Origin: Osmia lignaria lignaria
Lineage: Eukaryota > Arthropoda > Insecta > Hymenoptera > Megachilidae
Assembly (NCBI RefSeq): GCF_051020975.1
Contig: NW_027478162.1
Span: 16,802,001-16,866,000 of the forward strand
DNA length: 64,000 nt
Direction: 5' to 3'
Positions 35,720 to 49,154 of the stretch are shown piece by piece. Numbering within the stretch: the stretch's first letter is position 1; every line of letters starts with the position of its first letter. A program made the translations under genes and the position numbers. Under the pieces are notes generated by a model. It ran no database searches and was not told the origin of the DNA. It saw nothing but the letters and a program-made list of their open reading frames with translations.

Positions 35720-38295
35720 TTCCTTTGAGCTGAATCTGCAAATATCTCGGAAATGAAGCGAGCTATGGCAAAATGTTAAGAGACGTTTTTTGTAGAGAAT
35801 TAAGTTTCCTACTTTTTATCTTCTATGATATTTTTTGATCAGAAGCGTAGTTCTCGAGATATATCAAGATATTTAAAAGTTCCGAAGCCGCACCAACATA
35901 ATAGAGATACAGAAACACCGTGGCCCCTTTCTTTGAGATAACTCTGCACTATTGCGAGCTGCAAATGCCACTTCCAGCTTAGCTGTGCAGAAGAAGAACA
36001 ACAAGAAGAAGAAATATCTCGAAATATGTCCGTCAGGCCCCTTCCCTTGAGATAAATCTGCAAATATCTCGGAAACGAAGAGAGCTATGGCAAAATGTTA
36101 AGAGACCTTTTTTGTAGAGAATTAAGTTTCCTACTTTTTATGTTCTATGATATTTTTTGATCAGATGCGTAGTTCTCGAGATATATCAAGATATTTAAAA
36201 GTTCCGAAGCCGCACCAACATAATAGAGATACAGAAACACCGTGGCCCCTTTCTTTGAGATAACTCTGCACTATTGCGAGCTGTAAATGCCACTTCCAGC
36301 TTAGCTGTGCAGAAGAAGAACAACAAGAAGAAGAAATATCTCGAAATATGTCCGTCAGGCCCCTTCCCTTGAGATATATCTGCAAATATCTCGGAAACGA
36401 AGCGAGCTATGGCAAAATGTTAAGAGACCTTTTTTGTAGAGAATTATGTTTCCTACAATTTATGTTCTATGATATTTTTTGATCAGAAGCGTAGTTTTCC
36501 AGATATATCGAGATATTTAAAAGTTCCGAAGCCGCACCATCATAATAGAGATACAGAAACACCGTGGCCCCTTTCTTTGAGATAACTCTGCACTATTGCG
36601 AGCTGCAAATGCCACTTCCAGCTTAGCTGTGCAGAGGAAGAACAACAAGAAGAAGAAATATCTCGAAATATGTCCGTCAGGCCAGTTCCTTTGAGCTGAA
36701 TCTGCAAATATCTCGGAAACGAAGCGAGCTATGGCAAAATGTTAAGAGACGTTTTTCGTAGAGAATTATGTTTCCTACAATTTATGTTCTATGATATTTT
36801 TTGATCAGAAGCGTAGTTTTCGAGATATATCGAGATATTTAAAAGTTCCGAAGCCGCACCAACATAATAGAGATACAGAAACACCGTGGCCCCTTTCTTT
36901 GAGATAACTCTGCACTAGTGCGAGCGGCAAATGCCACTTCCAGCTTAGCTGTGCAGAAGAAGAACAACAAGAAGAAGAAATATCTCGAAATATGTCCGTC
37001 AGGCCAGTTCCTTTGAGCTGAATCTGCAAATATCTCGGAAATGAAGCGAGCTATGGCAAAATGTTAAGAGACGTTTTTTGTAGAGAATTAAGTTTCCTAC
37101 TTTTTATCTTCTATGATATTTTTTGATCAGAAGCGTAGTTCTCGAGATATATCAAGATATTTAAAAGTTCCGAAGCCGCACCAACATAATAGAGATACAG
37201 AAACACCGTGGCCCCTTTCTTTGAGATAACTCTGCACTATTGCGAGCTGCAAATGCCACTTCCAGCTTAGCTGTGCAGAAGAAGAACAACAAGAAGAAGA
37301 AATATCTCGAAATATGTCCGTCAGGCCCCTTCCCTTGAGATAAATCTGCAAATATCTCGGAAACGAAGAGAGCTATGGCAAAATGTTAAGAGACCTTTTT
37401 TGTAGAGAATTAAGTTTCCTACTTTTTATGTTCTATGATATTTTTTGATCAGATGCGTAGTTCTCGAGATATATCAAGATATTTAAAAGTTCCGAAGCCG
37501 CACCAACATAATAGAGATACAGAAACACCGTGGCCCCTTTCTTTGAGATAACTCTGCACTATTGCGAGCTGTAAATGCCACTTCCAGCTTAGCTGTGCAG
37601 AAGAAGAACAACAAGAAGAAGAAATATCTCGAAATATGTCCGTCAGGCCCCTTCCCTTGAGATATATCTGCAAATATCTCGGAAACGAAGCGAGCTATGG
37701 CAAAATGTTAAGAGACCTTTTTTGTAGAGAATTATGTTTCCTACAATTTATGTTCTATGATATTTTTTGATCAGAAGCGTAGTTTTCCAGATATATCGAG
37801 ATATTTAAAAGTTCCGAAGCCGCACCATCATAATAGAGATACAGAAACACCGTGGCCCCTTTCTTTGAGATAACTCTGCACTATTGCGAGCTGCAAATGC
37901 CACTTCCAGCTTAGCTGTGCAGAGGAAGAACAACAAGAAGAAGAAATATCTCGAAATATGTCCGTCAGGCCAGTTCCTTTGAGCTGAATCTGCAAATATC
38001 TCGGAAACGAAGCGAGCTATGGCAAAATGTTAAGAGACGTTTTTCGTAGAGAATTATGTTTCCTACAATTTATGTTCTATGATATTTTTTGATCAGAAGC
38101 GTAGTTTTCGAGATATATCGAGATATTTAAAAGTTCCGAAGCCGCACCAACATAATAGAGATACAGAAACACCGTGGCCCCTTTCTTTGAGATAACTCTG
38201 CACTAGTGCGAGCGGCAAATGCCACTTCCAGCTTAGCTGTGCAGAAGAAGAACAACAAGAAGAAGAAATATCTCGAAATATGTCCGTCAGGCCCC
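35720..38295. repeat. 4-monomer HOR (second type), 1,288 bp, two tandem copies
   Basis: Copy 1 is about 35720-37007 and copy 2 about 37008-38295. Anchors 35839, 36161, 36483, 36805 recur at 37127, 37449, 37771, 38093. Shared markers are GGAAATGAAGCGAG, GTTTTCCAGATAT, TTTTTCGTAGAG and GTGCGAGCGGC. The monomer at 36805 is the chimeric closure: its left part matches 38093 and its right end (CAGTTCCTTTGAGCTG, GGAAATGAAG) matches 35517. This HOR shares no specific markers with the 4-monomer HOR at 30584-33159 beyond general monomer identity. Confidence 0.92.
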
Positions 38296-40150
38296 TTCCC
38301 TTGAGATAAATCTGCAAATATCTCGGAAACGAAGCGAGCTATGGCAAAATGTTAAGAGACCTTTTTTGTAGAGAATTAAGTTTCCTACTTTTTATCTTCT
38401 ATGATATTTTTTGATCAGAAGCGTAGTTCTCGAGATATATCAAGATATTTAAAAGTTCCGAAGCCGCACCAACATAATAGAGATACAGAAACACCGTGGC
38501 CCCTTTCTTTGAGATAACTCTGCACTATTCCGAGCTGCAAATGCCACTTCCAGCTTAGCTGTGCAGAAGAAGAACAACAAGAAGAAGAAATATCTCGAAA
38601 TATGTCCGTCAGGCCCCTTCCCTTGAGATAAATCTGGAAATATCTCGGAAACGAAGAGAGCTATGGCAAAATGCTAAGAGACCTTTTTTGTAGAGAATTA
38701 AGTTTCCTACTTTTTATGTTCTATGATATTTTTTGATCAGATGCGTAGTTCTCGAGATATATCAAGATATTTAAAAGTTCCGAAGCCGCACCAACATAAT
38801 AGAGATACAGAAACACCGTGGCCCCTTTCTTTGAGATAACTCTGCACTATTGCGAGCTGTAAATGCCACTTCCAGCTTAGCTGTGCAGAAGAAGAACAAC
38901 AAGAAGAAGAAATATCTCGAAATATGTCCGTCAGGCCCCTTCCCTTGAGATATATCTGCAAATATCTCGGAAACGAAGCGAGCTATGGCAAAATGTTAAG
39001 AGACCTTTTTTGTAGAGAATTATGTTTCCTACAATTTATGTTCTATGATATTTTTTGATCAGAAGCGTAGTTTTCGAGATATATCGAGATATTTAAAAGT
39101 TCCGAAGCCGCACCATCATAATAGAGATACAGAAACACCGTGGCCCCTTTCTTTGAGATAACTCTGCACTATTGCGAGCTGCAAATGCCACTTCCAGCTT
39201 AGCTGTGCAGAAGACGAACAACAAGAAGAAGAAATATCTCGAAATATGTCCGTCAGGCCCCTTCCCTTGAGATAAATCTGCAAATATCTCGGAAACGAAG
39301 CGAGCTATGGCAAAATGTTAAGAGACCTTTTTTGTAGAGAATTAAGCTTCCTACTTTTTATCTTCTATGATATTTTTTGATCAGATGCGTAGTTCTCGAG
39401 ATATATCAAGATATTTAAAAGTTCCGAAGCCGCACCAACATAATAGAGATACAGAAACACCGTGGCCCCTTTCTTTGAGATAACTCTGCACTATTGCGAG
39501 CTGTAAATGCCACTTCCAGCTTAGCTGTGCAGAAGAAGAACAACAAGAAGAAGAAATATCTCGAAATATGTCCGTCAGGCCCCTTCCCTTGAGATATATC
39601 TGCAAATATCTCGGAAACGAAGTGAGCTATGGCAAAATGTTAAGAGACCTTTTTTGTAGAGAATTATGTTTCCTACAATTTATGTTCTATGATATTTTTT
39701 GATCAGAAGCGTAGTTTTCGAGATATATCGAGATATTTAAAAGTTCCGAAGCCGCACCAACATAATAGAGATACAGAAACACCGTGGCCCCTTTCTTTGA
39801 GATAACTCTGCACTAGTGCGAGCCGCAAATGCCACTTCCAGCTTAGCTGTGCAGAAGAAGAACAACAAGAAGAAGAAATATCTCGAAATATGTCCGTCAG
39901 GCCCCTTCCCTTGAGATAAATCTGCAAATATCTCGGAAACGAAGCGAGCTATGGCAAAATGTTAAGAGACCTTTTTTGTAGAGAATTAAGTTTCCTACTT
40001 TTTATCTTCTATGATATTTTTTGATCAGATGTGTAGTTCTCGAGATATATCAAGATATTTAAAAGTTCCGAAGCCGCACCAACATAATAGAGATACAGAA
40101 ACACCGTGGCCCCTTTCTTTGAGATAACTCTGCACTATTGCGAGCTGCAA
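38296..40150. repeat. Satellite segment joining the second 4-monomer HOR to the 14-monomer HOR
   Basis: Units anchored at 38415, 38737, 39059, 39381, 39703 and 40025 (left half). The first three repeat 34873, 35195 and 35517. Unit 39059 is a chimera: GCACCATCATAAT as in 35517 on the left, and GAAGACGAAC as in 33907 on the right. It therefore returns to the 34229-like unit at 39381. Units 39381 and 39703 then recur as 43561/43883, 48063/48385 and 50636/50958. Confidence 0.88.
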
Positions 40151-41074
40151 ATGCCACTTCCAGCTTAGCTGTGCAGAAGAAGAACAACAAGAAGAAGAAA
40201 TATCTCGAAATATGTCCGTCAGGCCCCTTCCCTTGAGATATATCTGCAAATATTTTGGAAACCAAGCGAGCTGTGGCAAAATGTTAAGAGACCTTTTTTG
40301 TAGAGAATTATGTTTCCTACAATTTATGTTCTATGATATTTTTTGATCAGAAGCGTAGTTTTCGAGATATATCGAGATATTTAAAAGTTCCGAAGCCGCA
40401 CCATCATAATAGAGATACAGAAACACCGTGGCCCCTTTCTTTGAGATAACTCTGCACTATTGCGAGCTGCAAATGCCACTTCCAGCTTAGCTGTGCAGAG
40501 GAAGAACAACAAGAAGAAGAAATATCTCGAAATATGTCCGTCAGGCCAGTTCCTTTGAGCTGAATCTGCAAATATCTCGGAAACGAAGCGAGCTATGGCA
40601 AAATGTTAAGAGACGTTTTTTGTAGAGAATTATGTTTCCTACAATTTATGTTCTATGATATTTTTTGATCAGAAGCGTAGTTTTCGAGATATATCGGGAT
40701 ATTTAAAAGTTCCGATGCCGCACCAACATAATAGAGATACAGAAACACCGTGGCCCCTTTCTTTGAGATAACTCTGCACTAGTGCGAGCCGCAAATGCCA
40801 CTTCCAGCTTAGCTGTGCAGAAGAAGAACAACAAGAAGAAGAAATATCTCGAAATATGTCCGTCAGGCCCCTTCCCTTGAGATAAATCTGCAAATATCTC
40901 GAAAACGAAGCGAGCTATGGCAAAATGTTAAGAGACCTTTTTTGTAGAGAATTAAGTTTCCTACTTTTTACCTTCTATGATATTTTTTCATCAGATGCGT
41001 AGTTCTCGAGATATAACAAGATATTTAAAAGTTCCGAAGCCGCACCAACATAATAGAGATACAGAAACACCGTG

Positions 41075-42830
41075 GCCCCTCTCTTTGAGATAACTCTGCA
41101 CTATTGCGAGCTGGAAATGCAACTTCCAGCTTAGCTGTGCAGAAGAAGAACAACAAGAAGAAGTATCTCGAAATATGTCCGTCAGGCCCCTTCCCTTGAG
41201 ATATATCTGCAAATATCTCGGAAACGAAGTGAGCTATGGCAAAATGTTGAGAGACCTTTTTTGTAGAGAATTATGTTTCCTACAATTTATGTTCTATGAT
41301 ATTTTTTGATCAGAAGCGTAGTTTTCGAGATATATCGAGATATTTAAAAGTTCCGAAGCCGCACCAACATAATAGAGATACAGAAACACCGTGGCCCCTT
41401 TCTTTGATATAACTCTGCACTATTGCGAGCTGTAAATGCCACTTCTAGCTTAGCTGTGCAGAAGAAGAACAACAAGAAGAAGAAATATCTCGAAATATGT
41501 CCGTCAGGCCCCTTCCCTTGAGATATATCTGCAAATATCTCGGAAACGAAGTGACCTATGGCAAAATGTTAAGAGACCTTTTTTGTAGAGAATTATGTTT
41601 CCTACAATTTATGTTCTATGATATTTTTTGATCAGAAGCGTAGTTTTCGAGATATATCGAGATATTTAAAAGTTCCGAAGCCGCACCAACATAATAGAGA
41701 TACAGAAACACCGTGGCCCCTTTCTTTGAGATAACTCTGCACTAGTGCGAGCCGCAAATGCCACTTCCAGCTTAGCTGTGCAGAAGAAGAATAACAAGAA
41801 GAAGAAATATCTCGAAATATGTCCGTCAGGCCCCTTCCCTTGAGATAAATCTGCAAATATCTCGGAAACGAAGTGACCTATGGCAAAATGTTAAGAGACC
41901 TTTTTTGTAGAGAATTATGTTTCCTACAATTTATGTTCTATGATATTTTTTGATCAGAAGCGTAGTTTTCGAGATATATCGAGATATTTAAAAGTTCCGA
42001 AGCCGCACCAACATAATAGAGATACAGAAACACCGTGGCCCCTCTCTTTGAGATAACTCTGCACTATTGCGAGCTGGAAATGCAACTTCCAGCTTAGCTG
42101 TGCAGAAGAAGAACAACAAGAAGAAGTATCTCGAAATATGTCCGTCAGGCCCCTTCCCTTGAGATATATCTGCAAATATCTCGGAAACGAAGTGAGCTAT
42201 GGCAAAATGTTGAGAGACCTTTTTTGTAGAGAATTATGTTTCCTACAATTTATGTTCTATGATATTTTTTGATCAGAAGCGTAGTTTTCGAGATATATCG
42301 AGATATTTAAAAGTTCCGAAGCCGCACCAACATAATAGAGATACAGAAACACCGTGGCCCCTTTCTTTGATATAACTCTGCACTATTGCGAGCTGTAAAT
42401 GCCACTTCTAGCTTAGCTGTGCAGAAGAAGAACAACAAGAAGAAGAAATATCTCGAAATATGTCCGTCAGGCCCCTTCCCTTGAGATATATCTGCAAATA
42501 TCTCGGAAACGAAGTGACCTATGGCAAAATGTTAAGAGACCTTTTTTGTAGAGAATTATGTTTCCTACAATTTATGTTCTATGATATTTTTTGATCAGAA
42601 GCGTAGTTTTCGAGATATATCGAGATATTTAAAAGTTCCGAAGCCGCACCAACATAATAGAGATACAGAAACACCGTGGCCCCTTTCTTTGAGATAACTC
42701 TGCACTAGTGCGAGCCGCAAATGCCACTTCCAGCTTAGCTGTGCAGAAGAAGAATAACAAGAAGAAGAAATATCTCGAAATATGTCCGTCAGGCCCCTTC
42801 CCTTGAGATAAATCTGCAAATATCTCGGAA
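41075..42830. repeat. 3-monomer tandem duplication (963 bp) nested in the 14-monomer HOR
   Basis: Copy 1 is about 41075-42037 and copy 2 about 42038-42830, offset 963. Both carry GGAAATGCAACTTCC, AAGAAGTATCTCG, ATGTTGAGAGACC, TTTGATATAACTC, CACTTCTAGC and GAAGAATAACAAG. The monomer at 41954 is the chimeric join: left half of haplotype B, right half with CCCCTCTCTTTG. Copy 1 of the 14-monomer HOR has this expansion; copy 2 does not. Confidence 0.88.
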
Positions 42831-43776
42831 ACGAAGAGAGCTATGGCAAAATGCTAAGAGACCTTTTTTGTAGAGAATTAAGTTTCCTACTTTTGATGTT
42901 CTATGATATTTTTTGATCAGATGCGTAGTTCTCGAGATATATCAAGATATTTAAAAGTTCCGAAGCCGCACCAACATAATAGAGATACAGAAACACCGTG
43001 GCCCCTTTCTTTGATATAACTCTGCACTATTGCGAGCTGTAAATGCCACTTCTAGCTTAGCTGTGCAGAAGAAGAACAACAAGAAGAAGAAATATCTCGA
43101 AATATGTCCGTCAGGCCCCTTCCCTTGAGATATATCTGCAAATATCTCGGAAACGAAGTGACCTATGGCAAAATGTTAAGAGACCTTTTTTGTAGAGAAT
43201 TATGTTTCCTACAATTTATGTTCTATGATATTTTTTGATCAGAAGCGTAGTTTTCGAGATATATCGAGATATTTAAAAGTTCCGAAGCCGCACCAACATA
43301 ATAGAGATACAGAAACACCGTGGCCCCTTTCTTTGAGATAACTCTGCACTAGTGCGAGCCGCAAATGCCACTTCCAGCTTAGCTGTGCAGAAGAAGAACA
43401 ACAAGAAGAAGAAATATCTCGAAATATGTCCGTCAGGCCACTTCCCTTGAGATAAATCTGCAAATATCTCGGAAACGAAGCGAGCTATGGCAAAATGTTA
43501 AGAGACCTTTTTTGTAGAGAATTAAGCTTCCTACTTTTTATCTTCTATGATATTTTTTGATCAGATGCGTAGTTCTCGAGATATATCAAGATATTTAAAA
43601 GTTCCGAAGCCGCACCAACATAATAGAGATACAGAAACACCGTGGCCCCTTTCTTTGAGATAACTCTGCACTATTGCGAGCTGTAAATGCCACTTCCAGC
43701 TTAGCTGTGCAGAAGAAGAACAACAAGAAGAAGAAATATCTCGAAATATGTCCGTCAGGCCCCTTCCCTTGAGATA

Positions 43777-44098
43777 TATCTGCAAATATCTCGGAAACGA
43801 AGTGAGCTATGGCAAAATGTTAAGAGACCTTTTTTGTAGAGAATTATGTTTCCTACAATTTATGTTCTATGATATTTTTTGATCAGAAGCGTAGTTTTCG
43901 AGATATATCGAGATATTTAAAAGTTCCGAAGCCGCACCAACATAATAGAGATACAGAAACACCGTGGCCCCTTTCTTTGAGATAACTCTGCACTAGTGCG
44001 AGCCGCAAATGCCACTTCCAGCTTAGCTGTGCAGAAGAAGAACAACAAGAAGAAGAAATATCTCGAAATATGTCCGTCAGGCCCCTTCCCTTGAGATA
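43777..44098. repeat. Reference monomer, left haplotype B
   Basis: This is a typical unit of the second left-half type. It carries ATTATG, CTACAATTTATG, CAGAAGCG, TAGTTTTCGAG and ATATCGAG as one linked block. Its right half reads CACTAGTGCGAGCCGCAAAT and includes the perfect 10-bp palindrome GCACTAGTGC. The base change to ATATCGAG creates a second CGAGATAT and a perfect inverted partner for the downstream AAATATCTCGA. Confidence 0.9.
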
Positions 44099-44652
44099 AA
44101 TCTGCAAATATCTCGGAAACGAAGCGAGCTATGGCAAAATGTTAAGAGACCTTTTTTGTAGAGAATTAAGTTTCCTACTTTTTATCTTCTATGATATTTT
44201 TTGATCAGATGTGTAGTTCTCGAGATATATCAAGATATTTAAAAGTTCCGAAGCCGCACCAACATAATAGAGATACAGAAACACCGTGGCCCCTTTCTTT
44301 GAGATAACTCTGCACTATTGCGAGCTGCAAATGCCACTTCCAGCTTAGCTGTGCAGAAGAAGAACAACAAGAAGAAGAAATATCTCGAAATATGTCCGTC
44401 AGGCCCCTTCCCTTGAGATAAATCTGGAAATATCTCGGAAACGAAGAGATTTATGGCAAAATGTTAAGAGACCTTTTTTGTAGAGAATTAAGTTTCCTAC
44501 TTTTTATGTTCTATGATATTTTTTGATCAGATGCGTAGTTCTCGAGATATATCAAGATATTTAAAAGTTCCGAAGCCGCACCAACATAATAGAGATACAG
44601 AAACACCGTGGCCCCTTTCTTTGAGATAACTCTGCACTATTGCGAGCTGTAA

Positions 44653-47600
44653 ATGCCACTTCCAGCTTAGCTGTGCAGAAGAAGAACAACAAGAAGAAGA
44701 AATATCTCGAAATATGTCCGTCAGGCCCCTTCCCTTGAGATATATCTGCAAATATTTTGGAAACCAAGCGAGCTGTGGCAAAATGTTAAGAGACCTTTTT
44801 TGTAGAGAATTATGTTTCCTACAATTTATGTTCTATGATATTTTTTGATCAGAAGCGTAGTTTTCGAGATATATCGAGATATTTAAAAGTTCCGAAGCCG
44901 CACCATCATAATAGAGATACAGAAACACCGTGGCCCCTTTCTTTGAGATAACTCTGCACTATTGCGAGCTGCAAATGCCACTTCCAGCTTAGCTGTGCAG
45001 AGGAAGAACAACAAGAAGAAGAAATATCTCGAAATATGTCCGTCAGGCCAGTTCCTTTGAGCTGAATCTGCAAATATCTCGGAAACGAAGCGAGCTATGG
45101 CAAAATGTTAAGAGACGTTTTTTGTAGAGAATTATGTTTCCTACAATTTATGTTCTATGATATTTTTTGATCAGAAGCGTAGTTTTCGAGATATATCGGG
45201 ATATTTAAAAGTTCCGATGCCGCACCAACATAATAGAGATACAGAAACACCGTGGCCCCTTTCTTTGAGATAACTCTGCACTAGTGCGAGCCGCAAATGC
45301 CACTTCCAGCTTAGCTGTGCAGAAGAAGAACAACAAGAAGAAGAAATATCTCGAAATATGTCCGTCAGGCCCCTTCCCTTGAGATAAATCTGCAAATATC
45401 TCGAAAACGAAGCGAGCTATGGCAAAATGTTAAGAGACCTTTTTTGTAGAGAATTAAGTTTCCTACTTTTTACCTTCTATGATATTTTTTCATCAGATGC
45501 GTAGTTCTCGAGATATAACAAGATATTTAAAAGTTCCGAAGCCGCACCAACATAATAGAGATACAGAAACACCGTGGCCCCTCTCTTTGAGATAACTCTG
45601 CACTATTGCGAGCTGGAAATGCCACTTCCAGCTTAGCTGTGCAGAAGAAGAACAACAAGAAGAAGTATCTCGAAATATGTCCGTCAGGCCCCTTCCCTTG
45701 AGATATATCTGCAAATATCTCGGAAACGAAGTGAGCTATGGCAAAATGTTGAGAGAGCTTTTTTGTAGAGAATTATGTTTCCTACAATTTATGTTCTATG
45801 ATATTTTTTGATCAGAAGCGTAGTTTTCGAGATATATCGAGATATTTAAAAGTTCCGAAGCCGCACCAACATAATAGAGATACAGAAACACCGTGGCCCC
45901 TTTCTTTGAGATAACTTTGCACTAGTGCGAGCCGCAAATGCCACTTCCAGCTTAGCTGTGCAGAAGAAGAACAACAAGAAGAAATATCTCGAAATATGTC
46001 CGTCAGGCCCCTTCCCTTGAGATAAATCTGCAAATATCTCGGAAACGAAGCGAGCTATGGCAAAATGTTAAGAGACGTTTTTTGTAGAGAATTATGTTTC
46101 CTACAATTTATGTTCTATGATATTTTTTAATCAGAAGCGTAGTTTTCGAGATATATCGAGATATTTAAAAGTTCCGAAGCCGCACCAACATAATAGAGAT
46201 ACAGAAACACCGTGGCCCCTTTCTTTGAGATAACTCTGCACTAGTGCGAGCCGCAAATGCCACTTCCAGCTTAGCTGTGCAGAAGAAGAACAACAAGAAG
46301 AAGAAATATCTCGAAATATGTCCGTCAGGCCCCTTCCCTTGAGATAAATCTGCAAATATCTCGGAAACGAAGCGAGCTATGGCAAAATGTTAAGAGACCT
46401 TTTTTGTAGAGAATTAAGTTTCCTACTTTTTATCTTCTATGATATTTTTTGATCAGATGCGTAGTTCTCGAGATATATCAAGATATTTAAAAGTTCCTAA
46501 GCCGCACCAACATAATAGAGATACAGAAACACCGTGGCCCCTTTCTTTGAGATAACTCTGCACTATTGCGAGCTGCAAATGCCACTTCCAGCTTAGCTGT
46601 GCAGAAGAAGAATAACAAGAAGAAGAAATATCTCGAAATATGTCCGTCAGGCCCCTTCCCTTGAGATAAATCTGCAAATATCTCGGAAACGAAGAGAGCT
46701 ATGGCAAAATGTTAAGAGACCTTTTTTGTAGAGAATTAAGTTTCCTACTTTTGATGTTCTATGATATTTTTTGATCAGATGCGTAGTTCTCGAGATATAT
46801 CAAGATATTTAAAAGTTCCGAAGCCGCACCAACATAATAGAGATACAGAAACACCGTGGCCCCTTTCTTTGATATAACTCTGCACTATTGCGAGCTGTAA
46901 ATGCCACTTCTAGCTTAGCTGTGCAGAAGAAGAACAACAAGAAGAAGAAATATCTCGAAATATGTCCGTCAGGCCCCTTCCCTTGAGATATATCTGCAAA
47001 TATCTCGGAAACGAAGTGACCTATGGCAAAATGTTAAGAGACCTTTTTTGTAGAGAATTATGTTTCCTACAATTTATGTTCTATGATATTTTTTGATCAG
47101 AAGCGTAGTTTTCGAGATATATCGAGATATTTAAAAGTTCCGAAGCCGCACCAACATAATAGAGATACAGAAACACCGTGGCCCCTTTCTTTGAGATAAC
47201 TCTGCACTAGTGCGAGCCGCAAATGCCACTTCCAGCTTAGCTGTGCAGAAGAAGAATAACAAGAAGAAGAAATATCTCGAAATATGTCCGTCAGGCCCCT
47301 TCCCTTGAGATAAATCTGCAAATATCTCGGAAACGAAGAGAGCTATGGCAAAATGTTAAGAGACCTTTTTTGTAGAGAATTAAGTTTCCTACTTTTGATG
47401 TTCTATGATATTTTTTGATCAGATGCGTAGTTCTCGAGATATATCAAGATATTTAAAAGTTCCGAAGCCGCACCAACATAATAGAGATACAGAAACACCG
47501 TGGCCCCTTTCTTTGATATAACTCTGCACTATTGCGAGCTGTAAATGCCACTTCTAGCTTAGCTGTGCAGAAGAAGAACAACAAGAAGAAGAAATATCTC

Positions 47601-49154
47601 GAAATATGTCCGTCAGGCCCCTTCCCTTGAGATATATCTGCAAATATCTCGGAAACGAAGTGACCTATGGCAAAATGTTAAGAGACCTTTTTTGTAGAGA
47701 ATTATGTTTCCTACAATTTATGTTCTATGATATTTTTTGATCAGAAGCGTAGTTTTCGAGATATATCGAGATATTTAAAAGTTCCGAAGCCGCACCAACA
47801 TAATAGAGATACAGAAACACCGTGGCCCCTTTCTTTGAGATAACTCTGCACTAGTGCGAGCCGCAAATGCCACTTCCAGCTTAGCTGTGCAGAAGAAGAA
47901 CAACAAGAAGAAGAAATATCTCGAAATATGTCCGTCAGGCCACTTCCCTTGAGATAAATCTGCAAATATCTCGGAAACGAAGCGAGCTATGGCAAAATGT
48001 TAAGAGACCTTTTTTGTAGAGAATTAAGCTTCCTACTTTTTATCTTCTATGATATTTTTTGATCAGATGCGTAGTTCTCGAGATATATCAAGATATTTAA
48101 AAGTTCCGAAGCCGCACCAACATAATAGAGATACAGAAACACCGTGGCCCCTTTCTTTGAGATAACTCTGCACTATTGCGAGCTGTAAATGCCACTTCCA
48201 GCTTAGCTGTGCAGAAGAAGAACAACAAGAAGAAGAAATATCTCGAAATATGTCCGTCAGGCCCCTTCCCTTGAGATATATCTGCAAATATCTCGGAAAC
48301 GAAGTGAGCTATGGCAAAATGTTAAGAGACCTTTTTTGTAGAGAATTATGTTTCCTACAATTTATGTTCTATGATATTTTTTGATCAGAAGCGTAGTTTT
48401 CGAGATATATCGAGATATTTAAAAGTTCCGAAGCCGCACCAACATAATAGAGATACAGAAACACCGTGGCCCCTTTCTTTGAGATAACTCTGCACTAGTG
48501 CGAGCCGCAAATGCCACTTCCAGCTTAGCTGTGCAGAAGAAGAACAACAAGAAGAAGAAATATCTCGAAATATGTCCGTCAGGCCCCTTCCCTTGAGATA
48601 AATCTGCAAATATCTCGGAAACGAAGCGAGCTATGGCAAAATGTTATGAGACCTTTTTTGTAGAGAATTAAGTTTCCTACTTTTTATCTTCTATGATATT
48701 TTTTGATCAGATGTGTAGTTCTCGAGATATATCAAGATATTTAAAAGTTCCGAAGCCGCACCAACATAATAGAGATACAGAAACACCGTGGCCCCTTTCT
48801 TTGAGATAACTCTGCACTATTGCGAGCTGCAAATGCCACTTCCAGCTTAGCTGTGCAGAAGAAGAACAACAAGAAGAAGAAATATCTCGAAATATGTCCG
48901 TCAGGCCCCTTCCCTTGAGATAAATCTGGAAATATCTCGGAAACGAAGAGATTTATGGCAAAATGTTAAGAGACCTTTTTTGTAGAGAATTAAGTTTCCT
49001 ACTTTTTATGTTCTATGATATTTTTTGATCAGATGCGTAGTTCTCGAGATATATCAAGATATTTAAAAGTTCCGAAGCCGCACCAACATAATAGAGATAC
49101 AGAAACACCGTGGCCCCTTTCTTTGAGATAACTCTGCACTATTGCGAGCTGTAA
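44653..49154. repeat. 14-monomer HOR, 4,502 bp, copy 2
   Basis: Anchors 44527 (part), 44849, 45171, 45493, 45812, 46131, 46453, 46775, 47097, 47419, 47741, 48063, 48385, 48707. Units 45812, 46131 and 46453 (CAAGAAGAAATATC deletion, TTTTTTAATCAG, GTTCCTAAGCC) replace the 3-monomer duplication of copy 1. Equal length of the two copies is fortuitous: each has two 319-bp units but not at the same places. Confidence 0.91.

Larger units (their letters stand above)
40151..44652. repeat. 14-monomer HOR, 4,502 bp, copy 1
   Basis: Anchors 40025 (right half), 40347, 40669, 40991, 41310, 41632, 41954, 42273, 42595, 42917, 43239, 43561, 43883, 44205. Diagnostic strings are TATTTTGGAAACCAAGCGAG, CGGGATATTTAAAAG with GTTCCGATGCCGC, TTTTTTCATCAG with ATATAACAAG, ATGTTGAGAGACC and TTAAGCTTCC. 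The unit at 40025 is itself a chimera (44205-type left with CAGATGTGTAG, 44527-type right). Units 41310, 41632 and 41954 differ from the equivalent units of copy 2. The length is 14 x 322 minus 6 because two units have lost 3 bp. Confidence 0.92.
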
